From: DATJFH01 sp035495815
GTDB taxonomy: Bacteria > Acidobacteriota > Terriglobia > Bryobacterales > Bryobacteraceae
DNA length: 24,159 nucleotides
Assembly: GCA_035495815.1 (NCBI GenBank)
Contig: DATJFH010000249.1
Coordinates: 1 to 24,159 of the forward strand
Reading direction: 5' to 3'
The notes below the pieces were generated by a model, which saw only the letters and a list, made by a program, of their open reading frames with translations, was not told where the DNA came from and made no database searches. Position numbers and translations under genes: made by a program. This document shows, one piece after another, positions 7,345-15,742 of the stretch. Within the stretch, counting starts at the first letter, position 1; each line of letters opens with the position of its first letter.

Positions 7345-8043
7345 ATGGCTTTACTCGAACAAAAAGTGGCGCTGATCACGGGCGCCAAGGGCGGGCTCGG
7401 CGGCCATGTCACGGAAGCTTTCCTGGCGGAGGGGGCCACGGTAGCAGGCGTCTCGAGATCAATCGAGGCTTCGGACTTTTCCCATCCGCGGTTCGCCGCC
7501 ATGCCGTCCGATCTGTCCACCGGGGAGTCGGCGAACCGGCTGGCGGCGGAGGTGGCGGCGAAGTTTCAGCGAATCGATGCGCTGGTTCACCTGATGGGCG
7601 GATTTGAGGGGGGCCATTCGGTGCACGAGACCGGCGACGACGCGCTCGACAGGATGCTGGACATGAATCTGAAAAGCGCGTTCTTCATGGCCCGGGCGGT
7701 GCTTCCGTACATGCGGAAACAGGGCGGCGGGCGCATCATCGCCATCGGGAGCCGGGCGGCGGCGGAGCCTTCACCGGGGGCGGGCGTTTACGCGGCGAGC
7801 AAGGCCGCGCTGGTGTCGCTGATCCTCACGATGGCGGCGGAAAACAAGGATCGCAGCATTTCGGCGAACATTCTGCTGCCGGGTACGATGGACACGCCGG
7901 CCAACCGGAAATCGATGCCGGGGGCGGACTATGCGAAGTGGGTACAACCGGCGCAGGTCGCGACCCTGGCGGTCAGCCTGGCTTCAGACAAGCTGTCGCA
8001 GGTGAGCGGAGCGGTCATTCCGATTTACGGAGCGGAGGTTTAG
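7345..8043 (+). CDS. Short-chain dehydrogenase/reductase with non-standard NNAG motif
   Basis: A 232-residue SDR following the glucose dehydrogenase-like gene by 9 bases. Its Shine-Dalgarno AAGGAG (7334-7339) overlaps the upstream TAA stop, five bases from ATG, indicating one transcript and coupled translation. The cofactor loop TGAKGGLG is at 12-19 and the catalytic set Ser136, Tyr149 and Lys153 (YAASK) is intact. The usual NNAG is replaced by HLMGG at about 82-86, and the protein is shorter than most classical SDRs, ending in IPIYGAEV. The active-site residues suggest a working oxidoreductase with unknown substrate. The two tandem SDRs are too different to be a recent duplication. Confidence 0.85.
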   Translation: MALLEQKVALITGAKGGLGGHVTEAFLAEGATVAGVSRSIEASDFSHPRFAAMPSDLSTGESANRLAAEVAAKFQRIDALVHLMGGFEGGHSVHETGDDALDRMLDMNLKSAFFMARAVLPYMRKQGGGRIIAIGSRAAAEPSPGAGVYAASKAALVSLILTMAAENKDRSISANILLPGTMDTPANRKSMPGADYAKWVQPAQVATLAVSLASDKLSQVSGAVIPIYGAEV

Positions 8044-8082
8044 GATCCAGAGTCTCGCCGGGGGCTCTGCCTCTTCAGATCC
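8043..8082 (+). terminator. Possible stem-loop at the end of the SDR operon
   Basis: Starting at the last base of the stop codon, CAGAG (8048-8052) pairs with CTCTG (8065-8069). Outside it, GGATC (8043-8047) can pair with GATCC (8078-8082) across an 8-base bulge. There is no T-run, so this is a weak terminator candidate or a processing structure. The rest of 8083-8160 shows nothing recognisable. Confidence 0.25.
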
Positions 8083-8164
8083 GTCGGCGCGACAGGGGTG
8101 GGCTGCACTGCGGTCTGCATCCGTTGGGCGGGAATGAAATTCTCAGCGGAAATTGACGGGCGTG

Positions 8165-8218
8165 GTGACCCGGCCATACACCGCTGCGATAGAATAGTTG
8201 CGCCAATACGGCAGGAGA
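8165..8218 (+). promoter_or_regulatory. Candidate promoter and ribosome site of the first Gfo/Idh/MocA gene
   Basis: TAGAAT (8190-8195) is a good -10. GTGACC (8165-8170) is a 4/6 match to -35 with a long 19-base spacer. The Shine-Dalgarno AGGAGA (8213-8218) lies five bases before ATG 8224, which fixes the start and gives a leader of about 20 bases, unlike the leaderless-looking genes elsewhere in the window. Confidence 0.4.
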
Positions 8219-8223
8219 ATGCA

Positions 8224-9585
8224 ATGAGCGCGCAATCCGCAAGACGACAGTTCGTCCAGACCGCCGCCGCCGCGGTCGCCACTGCCCGATTTCCGATCCT
8301 CGGCGCCAACGATCGCATCAATCTGGGACAGGTAGGGCTGGGCGGCCGCGGGACCGACCACATCAAGTTCTACACCTCGCTCGATTCGGACTGCAAGATC
8401 GCGGCGGTGTGCGACGTCAACCAGGCCGCCCGCGAGCGCGCGGTGGCCACCATTCGCAAATCCAAAAATTACGATCCCAAGGAATACGGCGACATGAGAA
8501 AGATGTTCGAGTCGAAGGACATCGACGCCGTTTCCATCACCACGCCCAATCACTGGCACGCGCTGGCCTCCATCTGGGCCTGCCAGGCGGGCAAGGACGT
8601 CTATGTCGAGAAGCCCGCCAGCCATAACATTTTCGAAAGCCGCCAGATGGTGGCCGCCGCCCGCAAATACAATCGCATGGTGCAGGTGGGCTCGCAGAGC
8701 CGCTCGCTGCCGCACAAGCTGAGAGCCATCGAGCTGATCAACCAGGGCGCGATCGGCCAGGTCTACCACGCCCGGGCGCTCTGCTTCCGCCGGCGGTTCT
8801 CGATCGGCCATACGCCGGACGAGCCGGCGCCCGCAGGTCTCGATTGGGACCTGTTCCTGGGCCCCGCCCAGTGGAAGCCGTACAGCAAGAACAAATTCGC
8901 CTACAACTGGCACTGGATCTGGGACACCGGGAACGGCGACATCGGCAACCAGGGAGTGCACGAGATGGACATCGCGCTCTGGGGTCTGGGCCGTACCGGC
9001 TGGCCCGTCTCGGTGACGTCAAGCGGCGGAAAATTTATCTGGAAGGACGATCAGGAGACTCCCAACACCCAAAGCACCACGTTCGACTTCGGCGACGCCG
9101 TGATGACTTTCGACGTCCGGAATCTGCCGACGCCGCCCGAAGGGCTGGGCGGGCTGCGCAGTCCCAACTACGTGGGCAATATCTTTTTCGGCGACCTTGG
9201 CTTCCTGGTGGTGGACCACAGCGGGGTCGAGATGTACAAGAGCACCGCCGGCAACTTGAGCGGAGACGCCGTCCGCGGCGCCGGCGCCGGCAACAAGGAG
9301 AAGTACGAGAAGGTGCTCGAAGAGAAGGCCAAGAACGAAGACACCACTCCCCACATGATGAATTTCTTCGAGGCCATCCGCAAACGCGACTACAAACTGC
9401 TGCACGCCGAGATCGCCATCGGAGCCCGGTCGGCGGCCTTCTGCCACCTGGCCAACACCAGCTATCGGGTGGGGCGGACGCTGCGCATGAACACGTCGAC
9501 GGGGCGCGTGCTGGCGGACGAAGAGGCCAACTCGATGCTGACCCGCAATTATCGAAGTCCTTACGTGGTGCCGGAGAACGTGTAA
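8224..9585 (+). CDS. Tat-exported Gfo/Idh/MocA family oxidoreductase
   Basis: A 453-residue NAD(P)-dependent oxidoreductase of the Gfo/Idh/MocA superfamily. A twin-arginine leader opens the protein (RRQFVQTAAAA, Arg7-Arg8), so it is probably folded with cofactor and exported by Tat, like glucose-fructose oxidoreductase. The Rossmann part has VGLGGRG, ICDV-type AVCDVN, TPNHWHA and the hallmark EKP (YVEKPASH). The C-terminal sheet domain carries NWHWIWDTGNGDIGNQGVHEMD, typical of the large Acidobacteriota/Planctomycetota branch. The substrate is presumably a sugar or cyclitol but cannot be deduced. The frame is open back to 8098, but ATG 8224 has the Shine-Dalgarno and directly begins the Tat leader. 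It is a separate transcription unit with its own promoter, convergent with the regulator at 9609. Confidence 0.9.
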   Translation: MSAQSARRQFVQTAAAAVATARFPILGANDRINLGQVGLGGRGTDHIKFYTSLDSDCKIAAVCDVNQAARERAVATIRKSKNYDPKEYGDMRKMFESKDIDAVSITTPNHWHALASIWACQAGKDVYVEKPASHNIFESRQMVAAARKYNRMVQVGSQSRSLPHKLRAIELINQGAIGQVYHARALCFRRRFSIGHTPDEPAPAGLDWDLFLGPAQWKPYSKNKFAYNWHWIWDTGNGDIGNQGVHEMDIALWGLGRTGWPVSVTSSGGKFIWKDDQETPNTQSTTFDFGDAVMTFDVRNLPTPPEGLGGLRSPNYVGNIFFGDLGFLVVDHSGVEMYKSTAGNLSGDAVRGAGAGNKEKYEKVLEEKAKNEDTTPHMMNFFEAIRKRDYKLLHAEIAIGARSAAFCHLANTSYRVGRTLRMNTSTGRVLADEEANSMLTRNYRSPYVVPENV

Positions 9586-9589
9586 ACGC

Positions 9590-9608
9590 CGTCCCGGCTT
9601 GCGGGGCG
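9590..9608. terminator. Stem-loop filling the convergent gap between the oxidoreductase and the regulator
   Basis: CGTCCCG (9590-9596) pairs with CGGGGCG (9602-9608) with one G-T wobble around a GCTTG loop. It occupies almost the whole 23-base gap between the two stop codons. On the plus strand it is followed by CTATTTCTT, a weak T-rich run, so it most plausibly terminates the oxidoreductase transcript and may act in both directions. Confidence 0.45.
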
Positions 9609-10997
9609 CTATTTCTTCCCGCTCATTTCTTTGAGCTTGCGGTACATGGTGGTCTTGCCGATTCCCAGCAGCCGGGCCGCCTTGGCCTTGTCGAAGCCGC
9701 TCGTCTGCAATGCGCGCAGGATCGCCTGGCGCTCGAGCCGCGCCAGATTCAGCTCGCTCGAGGCGAACGGCTCATCGTCCTCGGCGGCCCCGCCGCCGCG
9801 GCTGAGAGTCTCGGGCAGATGGGACGGCAGGATGGTATCGTCCACCGAGCGGGCCGCGGCATACTCCAGCGCTTCTTTGAGTTCCCGGATGTTCCCCGGC
9901 CAGTGATAGCGATTCATCACGACGGTAGCCTCGTCGCTCAGGTTCAGGCTGCGGCCGTCCCGCTCCATGCGTGAAAGAAAATAGCGGCAGAGCAGCGGCA
10001 GGTCCTGCAGGTGGCGCCGCAGCGGCGGAATCTCGATCGGCAGGACATTGAGGCGATAGCAGAGATCGGCGCGGAAATGCCGGGTCTCGACTAACTGATC
10101 CATGCGCCGGCTGGAAGTCGAGAGTATACGCACGTCCGGGTCGGATGGACCGCCGGACTCGGCTGCCTCCAGCAGCTTCTGTAACTGCGCCTGAATCGCC
10201 GGCGGAATGTTGGAAATCTCGTTAAGCAGAAGCGTGCCGTGCTCAGCCGCAATGAACACCGGGCCGCGCCCCGGACTTGCCGTTCCATGTCCGGAATTGG
10301 CGTTGGCCGCCATGGCGGTGTGGCCGAACAGGGCGGCGCTCAACAGCGCCGGGGAGAGCGACAGGCAATCCACGGTCGCGATCTGGTTTCCGGCTCTCCG
10401 TCCCAGCGCGTGGATCGCGTGGGCCACCAGACGCTTGCCGGTCCCCGGCTCGCCCGTCACCAGCGCCGGACAGGTCAGCCGCGCGGCGTGCTGAATCTGC
10501 ATGAACAGATTCTGCATCTCCATCGACTCGCCCATCAGCCCCACCTCGGCCAGGCTGTTTCGCGCCTGCTCGCGCTCATAGCTGCCGATACGGACCTCCT
10601 CCAGGCGGCGCTGAAGGTTGCGCAGCACTTCCTGAATCACGGGCTCGCGGATCGCTTCGATCTCCGTATCCATGACATCGAACGCCCCGGAGCGCATCAG
10701 TTCGACCAGGGAGCGCGTCTTCGGCAGCCGCCGGAAACAGAACAGCACCTGCAGATCCGGGCGGAGGCTCTTCCAGCGCCGTACGGCAGCGGGCAGGTCG
10801 TCCTGAAAGCGCGGCTGTATCACGATCACCGCATCCGTGTCGTACTCCCGCAGCTTCAAATCCGTTTGCTCCGGCAGACAGTGCTGCGCGCGCAGTTTCT
10901 GGCCGGCGCGCAGATCGGTGGAAATGTAGGATTCGAAGCGCCGGTAGAGCTCCTCGGCTTCCACGGCGATGAGCAGACGGCTCCATTGCATACTCAT
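9609..10997 (-). CDS. Degenerate sigma-54-activator-type (NtrC family) transcriptional regulator without GAFTGA loop
   Basis: A 462-residue DNA-binding regulator. Residues 1-125 look like a receiver-fold domain (LLIAV, DAVIVI) without the usual acidic pocket and phospho-acceptor pattern. Residues of about 150-395 are the AAA+ core: Walker A GEPGTGKR at 182-189, Arg-finger region FRADLCYRLNV at 308-318, and sensor II WPGNIREL at 366-373. Residues 417-458 are a Fis-type helix-turn-helix (AKAARLLGIGKTTMYRKL). After LFGH (223-226) the sigma-54-contacting GAFTGA is absent and replaced by an Ala/Gly/Ser-rich stretch. Walker B reads TLLLNE instead of LDE (Asn259). Like TyrR or Rhodobacter NtrC/HupR, it may regulate sigma-70 promoters, or it may only repress. 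ATG 10997 is supported by AGGGAG seven bases upstream; the frame is open to 11228. It is divergent from the phosphatase operon, its likeliest target. Confidence 0.87.
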   Translation of the reverse strand: MSMQWSRLLIAVEAEELYRRFESYISTDLRAGQKLRAQHCLPEQTDLKLREYDTDAVIVIQPRFQDDLPAAVRRWKSLRPDLQVLFCFRRLPKTRSLVELMRSGAFDVMDTEIEAIREPVIQEVLRNLQRRLEEVRIGSYEREQARNSLAEVGLMGESMEMQNLFMQIQHAARLTCPALVTGEPGTGKRLVAHAIHALGRRAGNQIATVDCLSLSPALLSAALFGHTAMAANANSGHGTASPGRGPVFIAAEHGTLLLNEISNIPPAIQAQLQKLLEAAESGGPSDPDVRILSTSSRRMDQLVETRHFRADLCYRLNVLPIEIPPLRRHLQDLPLLCRYFLSRMERDGRSLNLSDEATVVMNRYHWPGNIRELKEALEYAAARSVDDTILPSHLPETLSRGGGAAEDDEPFASSELNLARLERQAILRALQTSGFDKAKAARLLGIGKTTMYRKLKEMSGKK

Positions 10998-11101
10998 CGC
11001 CCGGCTCCCTGGAGTGTATGGCGGCCGCAACAGGACAGACTCAGACTGGAGGATTCCGGACTCGACAACGAGAACCAGAATATCAGATCGCCTGACTCTG
11101 T

Positions 11102-11107
11102 TACGAT
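11102..11107 (+). promoter_or_regulatory. Candidate -10 box for the alkaline phosphatase operon
   Basis: TACGAT ends 11 bases before ATG 11119. There is no Shine-Dalgarno sequence between them and no recognisable -35. The 121-base divergent region (10998-11118) contains no TGGCAC-N5-TTGCA sigma-54 site and no clear PHO-box-like direct repeat by eye. Confidence 0.3.
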
Positions 11108-11118
11108 GGATTTTTTCC

Positions 11119-12672
11119 ATGCGCCTCCTTTCGAAGAAGATCGTCCCCTGCCTCCTTTTGTCCCTGGCAATGTCGGCCGCCGCGCCGGTCCCTGCCCCGC
11201 CGGCCAAACCCAAGCTGGTACTGGCCATCGCCGTCGACCAGTTCCGTTACGACTACCTGACCCGGTACCGAGGCGAATATACCGGCGGCCTCAACCGCCT
11301 GCTGACGAAGGGCGCGGTTTTCACCAACGCGAATTACGAGCAGTCGCCGACGGTCACTGCCATCGGCCACAGCACGTTTCTGAGCGGCGCGCTTCCCTCG
11401 GTCAGCGGCATCATCGGGAACGAATGGTTCGAGATCTCCGCCGGCAAGACGGTCACCAGCGTGTCGGACGACACCGTCAAGCTGCTGGGCGGTTCGAGTG
11501 AAGGAGGGGCTTCTCCCCGGCGGCTCCTGGTCAGCACGCTTGGCGACGAGATGAAGGTGGTCAGCAACGGGAAGTCGCGCGTGATCGGGGTCTCGCTCAA
11601 GGATCGTTCGGCCATCCTGCCCGTGGGCCGCATGGCGGACGGCGCCTTCTGGGTCGAGGCCAAGACGGGGAATGTCGTCAGCTCCACCTATTACTTTCCC
11701 GAGCTGCCCGCCTGGGTGAAAGATTTGAATGCCGGCAAGCCCGCCGACAAATTCGCCGGACTCGAATGGGCCGGTCACAAAATCCCCGCGCTCGGAGACC
11801 CGAAATTCTACGATTCTCTACCCGCCAGCCCGTTCAGCAACGAGCTGATCGAGCTGATCGCCGAGCGCGCCATTGTTTCCGAGAAGCTGGGCAGGAGCGG
11901 CGCCACCGACCTGCTGGCGGTCAGCTTTTCCGGAAACGACTACGTGGGCCACAAATACGGGCCCGATTCTGCCGAAGCGCACGAAACCGCGGTCCGGACC
12001 GACAAGCTGTTCGACAAATTCTTTCGGTATCTTGAAACCCAGATCGGCATGCAGAATGTGCTGGTGGTTCTGACCGCCGATCACGGCGTGGCGCCGGTGC
12101 CCGAATTGTCGGTGCAGCGGCGGATGGGCGGCGGCCGCATACCCGCCAAGGCCGTCCAGGACGCGGTGCAAGCCGCTCTCGACCAGAAATTCGGAAAAGG
12201 AAAGTGGGTCCTGAATTCGTCGGCGGAAGCGCTCTATCTGAACCGCGATCTGGCGCGCCAGAAGAAGCTCGAGAGTGCGGACGTGGAGCGAGTGGCCGCC
12301 GAAGCGGCGCGATCCGTGCCGCACATCGCTCGGGTGTATACCCGCGGGCAGCTGCTCTCGGAACACGCAATGGCGGACCGCATCGGACGCCGGGTGCAGA
12401 ACGGCTACCATCCCGTGCGCGGAGCCGATCTGGTCATGATCTCCGAGCCCTATTACCTTACCGGCGGAACGGCGGGCAGCACGTCGCACGGCACGCCTTA
12501 TAACTACGACACGCACGTGCCGGTCATTTTCATGGGATCGCGGATCAAGCCGGGCAAATACTACAAGGCCGCGGCCCCCAACGACATCGCCCCCACGCTG
12601 GCCACCCTGCTGGAAGTCGAGATCCCGAGCGGTTCGTCCGGCCGTGTGCTCGACGAAATGCTGGCGCCGTAA
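11119..12672 (+). CDS. pafA: PafA-type exported alkaline phosphatase (phosphate-irrepressible family)
   Basis: A 517-residue alkaline-phosphatase-superfamily phosphomonoesterase with a signal peptide (about 1-22, ending AMSAAAP). The diagnostic PafA residues are visible at almost the same numbering as in the Elizabethkingia enzyme (T79, N100, K162, R164): a Thr nucleophile near 80 in PTVTAIGH, Asn101 in GIIGNEWFE, and Lys161/Arg163 in SLKDR. Metal ligands are in VDQFRYD (Asp40), SGNDYVGHKYGPDS, TADHG and the C-terminal STSHGTPYNYDTHVP. It should release phosphate from small phosphomonoesters in the periplasm, and in known PafA this does not need phosphate starvation. ATG 11119 is chosen over the open frame to 10969 because it begins the signal peptide. 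The serine hydrolase follows after 14 bases, so the two form an operon facing the degenerate regulator. Confidence 0.88.
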   Translation: MRLLSKKIVPCLLLSLAMSAAAPVPAPPAKPKLVLAIAVDQFRYDYLTRYRGEYTGGLNRLLTKGAVFTNANYEQSPTVTAIGHSTFLSGALPSVSGIIGNEWFEISAGKTVTSVSDDTVKLLGGSSEGGASPRRLLVSTLGDEMKVVSNGKSRVIGVSLKDRSAILPVGRMADGAFWVEAKTGNVVSSTYYFPELPAWVKDLNAGKPADKFAGLEWAGHKIPALGDPKFYDSLPASPFSNELIELIAERAIVSEKLGRSGATDLLAVSFSGNDYVGHKYGPDSAEAHETAVRTDKLFDKFFRYLETQIGMQNVLVVLTADHGVAPVPELSVQRRMGGGRIPAKAVQDAVQAALDQKFGKGKWVLNSSAEALYLNRDLARQKKLESADVERVAAEAARSVPHIARVYTRGQLLSEHAMADRIGRRVQNGYHPVRGADLVMISEPYYLTGGTAGSTSHGTPYNYDTHVPVIFMGSRIKPGKYYKAAAPNDIAPTLATLLEVEIPSGSSGRVLDEMLAP

Positions 12673-12686
12673 CGGAGAATGAACCC

Positions 12687-13952
12687 ATGCGGAAATTCGC
12701 GTTGATCTCCCTGGCGGCGCTGGCAGCCGCCCAGACCAGCGCCCCTCCTCCCATGACGGGCCAGGCATTCCCGGCCATGGCCTCCTACGACAGGCTGATA
12801 CCCGCACTGATGGAAAAGTACGGGATCACCGGCGCCTCGATTGCCGTATCGCGTCAGGGCCGTCTCGTCTTCGCGCGCGGGTACGGCTACGCCGACAAAG
12901 AAGCGGATCAGCCCGTTGCGCCGGATGCCTTGTTCCGCCTTGCCAGCATCAGCAAGCCGATTACCGCGGTGACCATCCTGAAGCTGGTCGAGGAAGGGAA
13001 ACTCGATCTCGACGGCAGGGCTCTGGACATCCTCTCCCCGCTGAAGCCCGCGGCCGGCGTCCCTGTGGACCCGCGTTTTCGCCAGGTAACGATTCGACAG
13101 CTGCTGTGGCACGCCGGCGGCTGGGACCGCGACCGGACGGGGGGCTTCGATCCCATGTTCCGGCCCGCCGAAACCGCAAGGGACATGGATTCGCCGGCCC
13201 CGCATTCCTGCGAGACCATCATCCGCTGGATGCTCGGCAAGCCCCTCGATTTCGACCCGGGCACGAAGAGCGTGTACTCCAATTTCGGATACTGTATCCT
13301 CGGCCGTGTAATCGAGAAGGTTACCGGGCAGCCTTACGAGGAATATGTCCGCAATCACGTTCTGGCGCCCCTGGGGATCGAGCGCATGCGCATCGGCGGC
13401 TCGCTGGCCAACGAGCGCGCTGCCGGTGAAGTGAAATACTACGACTTCCCGGGCGCGCGGCTGACCGCGTCGATTTTTCCATCCGCGCCGGGCCTCGTTC
13501 CCAATCCTTACGGCGCCTACGACATGCGCACGCTCGATTCCCACGGAGGCTGGATCGCTTCAGCCATCGATCTGACCCGGTTCGTCAACGGCGTGGATGG
13601 CCGCGGCGGCCGGAAGCCTTTCCTCCGCGCCGCCACCGTCCGGCAGATGCTGGCCCGCCCGGCAGCGCCCATCGCCAAGGCCGGAGATCCGACGTTTTAC
13701 GCCTTCGGCTGGCGCGTCCGTCCGGTAGGGTCGAAGGACGCCAACTGGTGGCACGCCGGCAGCCTGCCCGGCACGACCACTTTTGTCGCCCGCATTGCGC
13801 AGGACGGCATGTGCTGGGCGGTCCTGATGAACGGCCGTCCGCGAGATTCGAAAACCATCTCCGGTGAAATCGATTCCACCATGCAGAAAGCGTTCCGCGA
13901 GGTCACCGCCTGGCCGGACCACGATCTCTACGGTCGGTTCGGGAGTCGGTAG
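12687..13952 (+). CDS. Exported serine hydrolase, class C beta-lactamase/penicillin-binding fold
   Basis: A 421-residue protein with a short signal peptide (about 1-16). The family triad is complete: Ser87-x-x-Lys90 (SISK), Tyr197-x-Asn199 (YSN), and HAG in WWHAGSLPGT near the C-terminus, in place of KTG. This set defines the EstB/AmpC/D-aminopeptidase group, whose members hydrolyse esters, D-amino acid peptides or beta-lactams. The HxG variant argues for esterase or peptidase activity rather than resistance. The start has GGAG nine bases upstream. It is second in the phosphatase operon. A functional link to the phosphatase is not obvious; both act outside the cytoplasm. Confidence 0.85.
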   Translation: MRKFALISLAALAAAQTSAPPPMTGQAFPAMASYDRLIPALMEKYGITGASIAVSRQGRLVFARGYGYADKEADQPVAPDALFRLASISKPITAVTILKLVEEGKLDLDGRALDILSPLKPAAGVPVDPRFRQVTIRQLLWHAGGWDRDRTGGFDPMFRPAETARDMDSPAPHSCETIIRWMLGKPLDFDPGTKSVYSNFGYCILGRVIEKVTGQPYEEYVRNHVLAPLGIERMRIGGSLANERAAGEVKYYDFPGARLTASIFPSAPGLVPNPYGAYDMRTLDSHGGWIASAIDLTRFVNGVDGRGGRKPFLRAATVRQMLARPAAPIAKAGDPTFYAFGWRVRPVGSKDANWWHAGSLPGTTTFVARIAQDGMCWAVLMNGRPRDSKTISGEIDSTMQKAFREVTAWPDHDLYGRFGSR

Positions 13953-14081
13953 CGGGCTCCCTGCCGGCGCGCTAGCATTTTCCAGCATCACCTTCGCCGG
14001 TCGGTATCGATCCCAAGTAAAGCGCCGTTCCGGCATGGAGCGGGTAGGTGATCAGAGGATCGCCGGAGAAACTCGAGAGTG

Positions 14082-14101
14082 GCGCGTTCCGGAACACGCG
14101 C
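14082..14101. terminator. Stem-loop in the convergent gap after the serine hydrolase
   Basis: GCGCGT (14082-14087) pairs with ACGCGC (14096-14101) around an 8-base loop that is itself self-complementary (TCCGGA). It lies in the 179-base convergent gap 13953-14131 between the serine hydrolase and the tannase-family gene. No T-run is present. The rest of the gap shows no gene or repeat. Confidence 0.3.
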
Positions 14102-14131
14102 GTGACTCAGATTCGATCGGCGGCGGCGAGG

Positions 14132-15676
14132 TTATTCGCCGCCGGAAGAAGGCGCCGGTTCGGCACAGGCGAAGTTCGCTGCCTCATCGATGCTGCCCGT
14201 CCCCTTGTACCTGGCGACCTGCGGATAGGGGCAGACCGGCCGTGTCCTGCGGGTCTCTCCGCGTTCCACGCGCGCGCCCGTCAGCGCCGCGGGAGCCACG
14301 CCTTTCTCCACCCACTCCACCATCGGCGTCAGCCAGTCCACCGCGCTGCATCCCACTCCGCCGGTGCAATGGAACATTCCGGGCACCATGTACAGCCGGT
14401 AGAATTCCTTCACGGCCGCGGCGCCCAGCTTTTCGACCAGGGCGTCGCGATAGTCGAGCGAGACCTGCGCGATCACGGCTGCGTCGCCCCAGCCCTGGTA
14501 GTGCAGGATTCTTCCGCCGCGCTTTTTCAATGGACGCAGATCCGGGTTCAGGGCGTTGACCTTGTGCGCGTTTTGGGCCGCTCTGGCCGGGTCCTTGTCG
14601 AAATTGAAATCCCGGTAAGTCCACTCGTCCGCCGGCGGCGGTTTCAGGAAAATGTAGCGCATGTAGCTTTCGGCCCGCGGCAAGGGCAGCGTGGCCGGCG
14701 CCACCAGGTAGTTCTCCCAACCGCTCTTCAGCGCGCCCTCCGGGCCCGCCGGAACCGAGACCTCGGCGCCAGGCAGTTGACCGGGGAAGAGCAGCTTGCC
14801 GGCCGAATTCTTCACCCCGCCGTAGATGCGCTCGAGCGTAGAGATCTGCGCGGGCGTGAAGCAGGACGCCGCGTCATGGCCGGCGGCGCATTTCGGCAGA
14901 TCGCGCCCGGGATTGAATCTGCACTTGCGCGGATCGTCGATGATTCCGTCTTTCAAGCCATCCAGGGCATCGCACTTGCCGTAGACGGCGGCGGCCAGCG
15001 CGGGCATCTTCTCCACTTTGATCTCTCCCGGTCCGGACGACGCCTGCCCGTTCCAGATCATGCGCATGTTCAGACCGGTGATGTTGAGGGCGGGCGCGCC
15101 GATCACCAGGCCGTCGAAGTCTTCGGGATAGCGCTGCGCTTCGCTGAAGCCCTGACGTCCGCCGGTGGAGCAGCCAACCCAGTAAGAGTGATGCGCGGCC
15201 TTGCCGTAGTACGCCGCAATGATTTTCTTCGACAATGCGGCGGTCTCGTGAACGGCCAGGTAGCCGAAGTCGAGGATCTTGCGCTCGGCGTTGGGATTCC
15301 CGGGACCCTGCTTGCCGAACGTCGCGAGGGGCTCCCGGGCCGCGTCGTGTCCGGTGTCGGTGGAGGCGGCTGCGTAACCGAGCCGCACGCCGTTATCGAC
15401 CGGACCGAGGCTGATCGTGCCCGCGGTACCGCCGTTGCCGACCATCTGGAAGCGGCCGTTCCAGTCGGTGGGAAGCTTCAAGGCGAATTTGTTCTCCGGC
15501 CAGATAGTCCCGCGGACATCGCAATGCCCGGGCGTTTTCGCGGTTGCGGGCATGAGCTTGGCGGACTCGATTTTGACATCCGGTCCGAAGCTTGCGCCCA
15601 CGATATCCGGACACTTCATGGCGGGCGCGGAGGCAGCGGCAATGGTAAACGTGACGATTAGCGCGATTCTGGCCAT
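14132..15676 (-). CDS. Tannase/feruloyl esterase family protein, exported
   Basis: A 514-residue serine esterase. A signal peptide covers about residues 1-20 (ending SAPAMKC). The nucleophile elbow is VGCSTGGRQG with Cys169-Ser170. Later come the Asp loop YQGWGDAAV and the His loop PGMFHCTGGVGC. A Cys next to the Ser and a Cys next to the His form the CS-D-HC signature disulphide of the tannase/feruloyl esterase family. Members hydrolyse gallate or hydroxycinnamate esters from plant polyphenols, some act on MHET-like aromatic esters, so the exact substrate is open. The frame extends seven codons further upstream, but ATG 15676 is preferred because it starts the signal peptide and has a -10-like box nine bases before it. 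It stands alone, divergent from the ABC operon. Confidence 0.9.
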   Translation of the reverse strand: MARIALIVTFTIAAASAPAMKCPDIVGASFGPDVKIESAKLMPATAKTPGHCDVRGTIWPENKFALKLPTDWNGRFQMVGNGGTAGTISLGPVDNGVRLGYAAASTDTGHDAAREPLATFGKQGPGNPNAERKILDFGYLAVHETAALSKKIIAAYYGKAAHHSYWVGCSTGGRQGFSEAQRYPEDFDGLVIGAPALNITGLNMRMIWNGQASSGPGEIKVEKMPALAAAVYGKCDALDGLKDGIIDDPRKCRFNPGRDLPKCAAGHDAASCFTPAQISTLERIYGGVKNSAGKLLFPGQLPGAEVSVPAGPEGALKSGWENYLVAPATLPLPRAESYMRYIFLKPPPADEWTYRDFNFDKDPARAAQNAHKVNALNPDLRPLKKRGGRILHYQGWGDAAVIAQVSLDYRDALVEKLGAAAVKEFYRLYMVPGMFHCTGGVGCSAVDWLTPMVEWVEKGVAPAALTGARVERGETRRTRPVCPYPQVARYKGTGSIDEAANFACAEPAPSSGGE

Positions 15677-15685
15677 TTCGGGTCT

Positions 15686-15691
15686 ACGGTA
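15686..15691 (-). promoter_or_regulatory. Candidate -10 box for the tannase-family gene
   Basis: TACCGT on the minus strand ends nine bases before ATG 15676, with no Shine-Dalgarno sequence between. It shares a 111-base divergent region with the ABC operon promoter. It is supported mainly by recurrence of the same arrangement at other genes here. Confidence 0.3.
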
Positions 15692-15742
15692 ACACACTCC
15701 GGCCGGGCGGCCTCGAAGCAGGCCGTCCGACCGCAGGATCGG

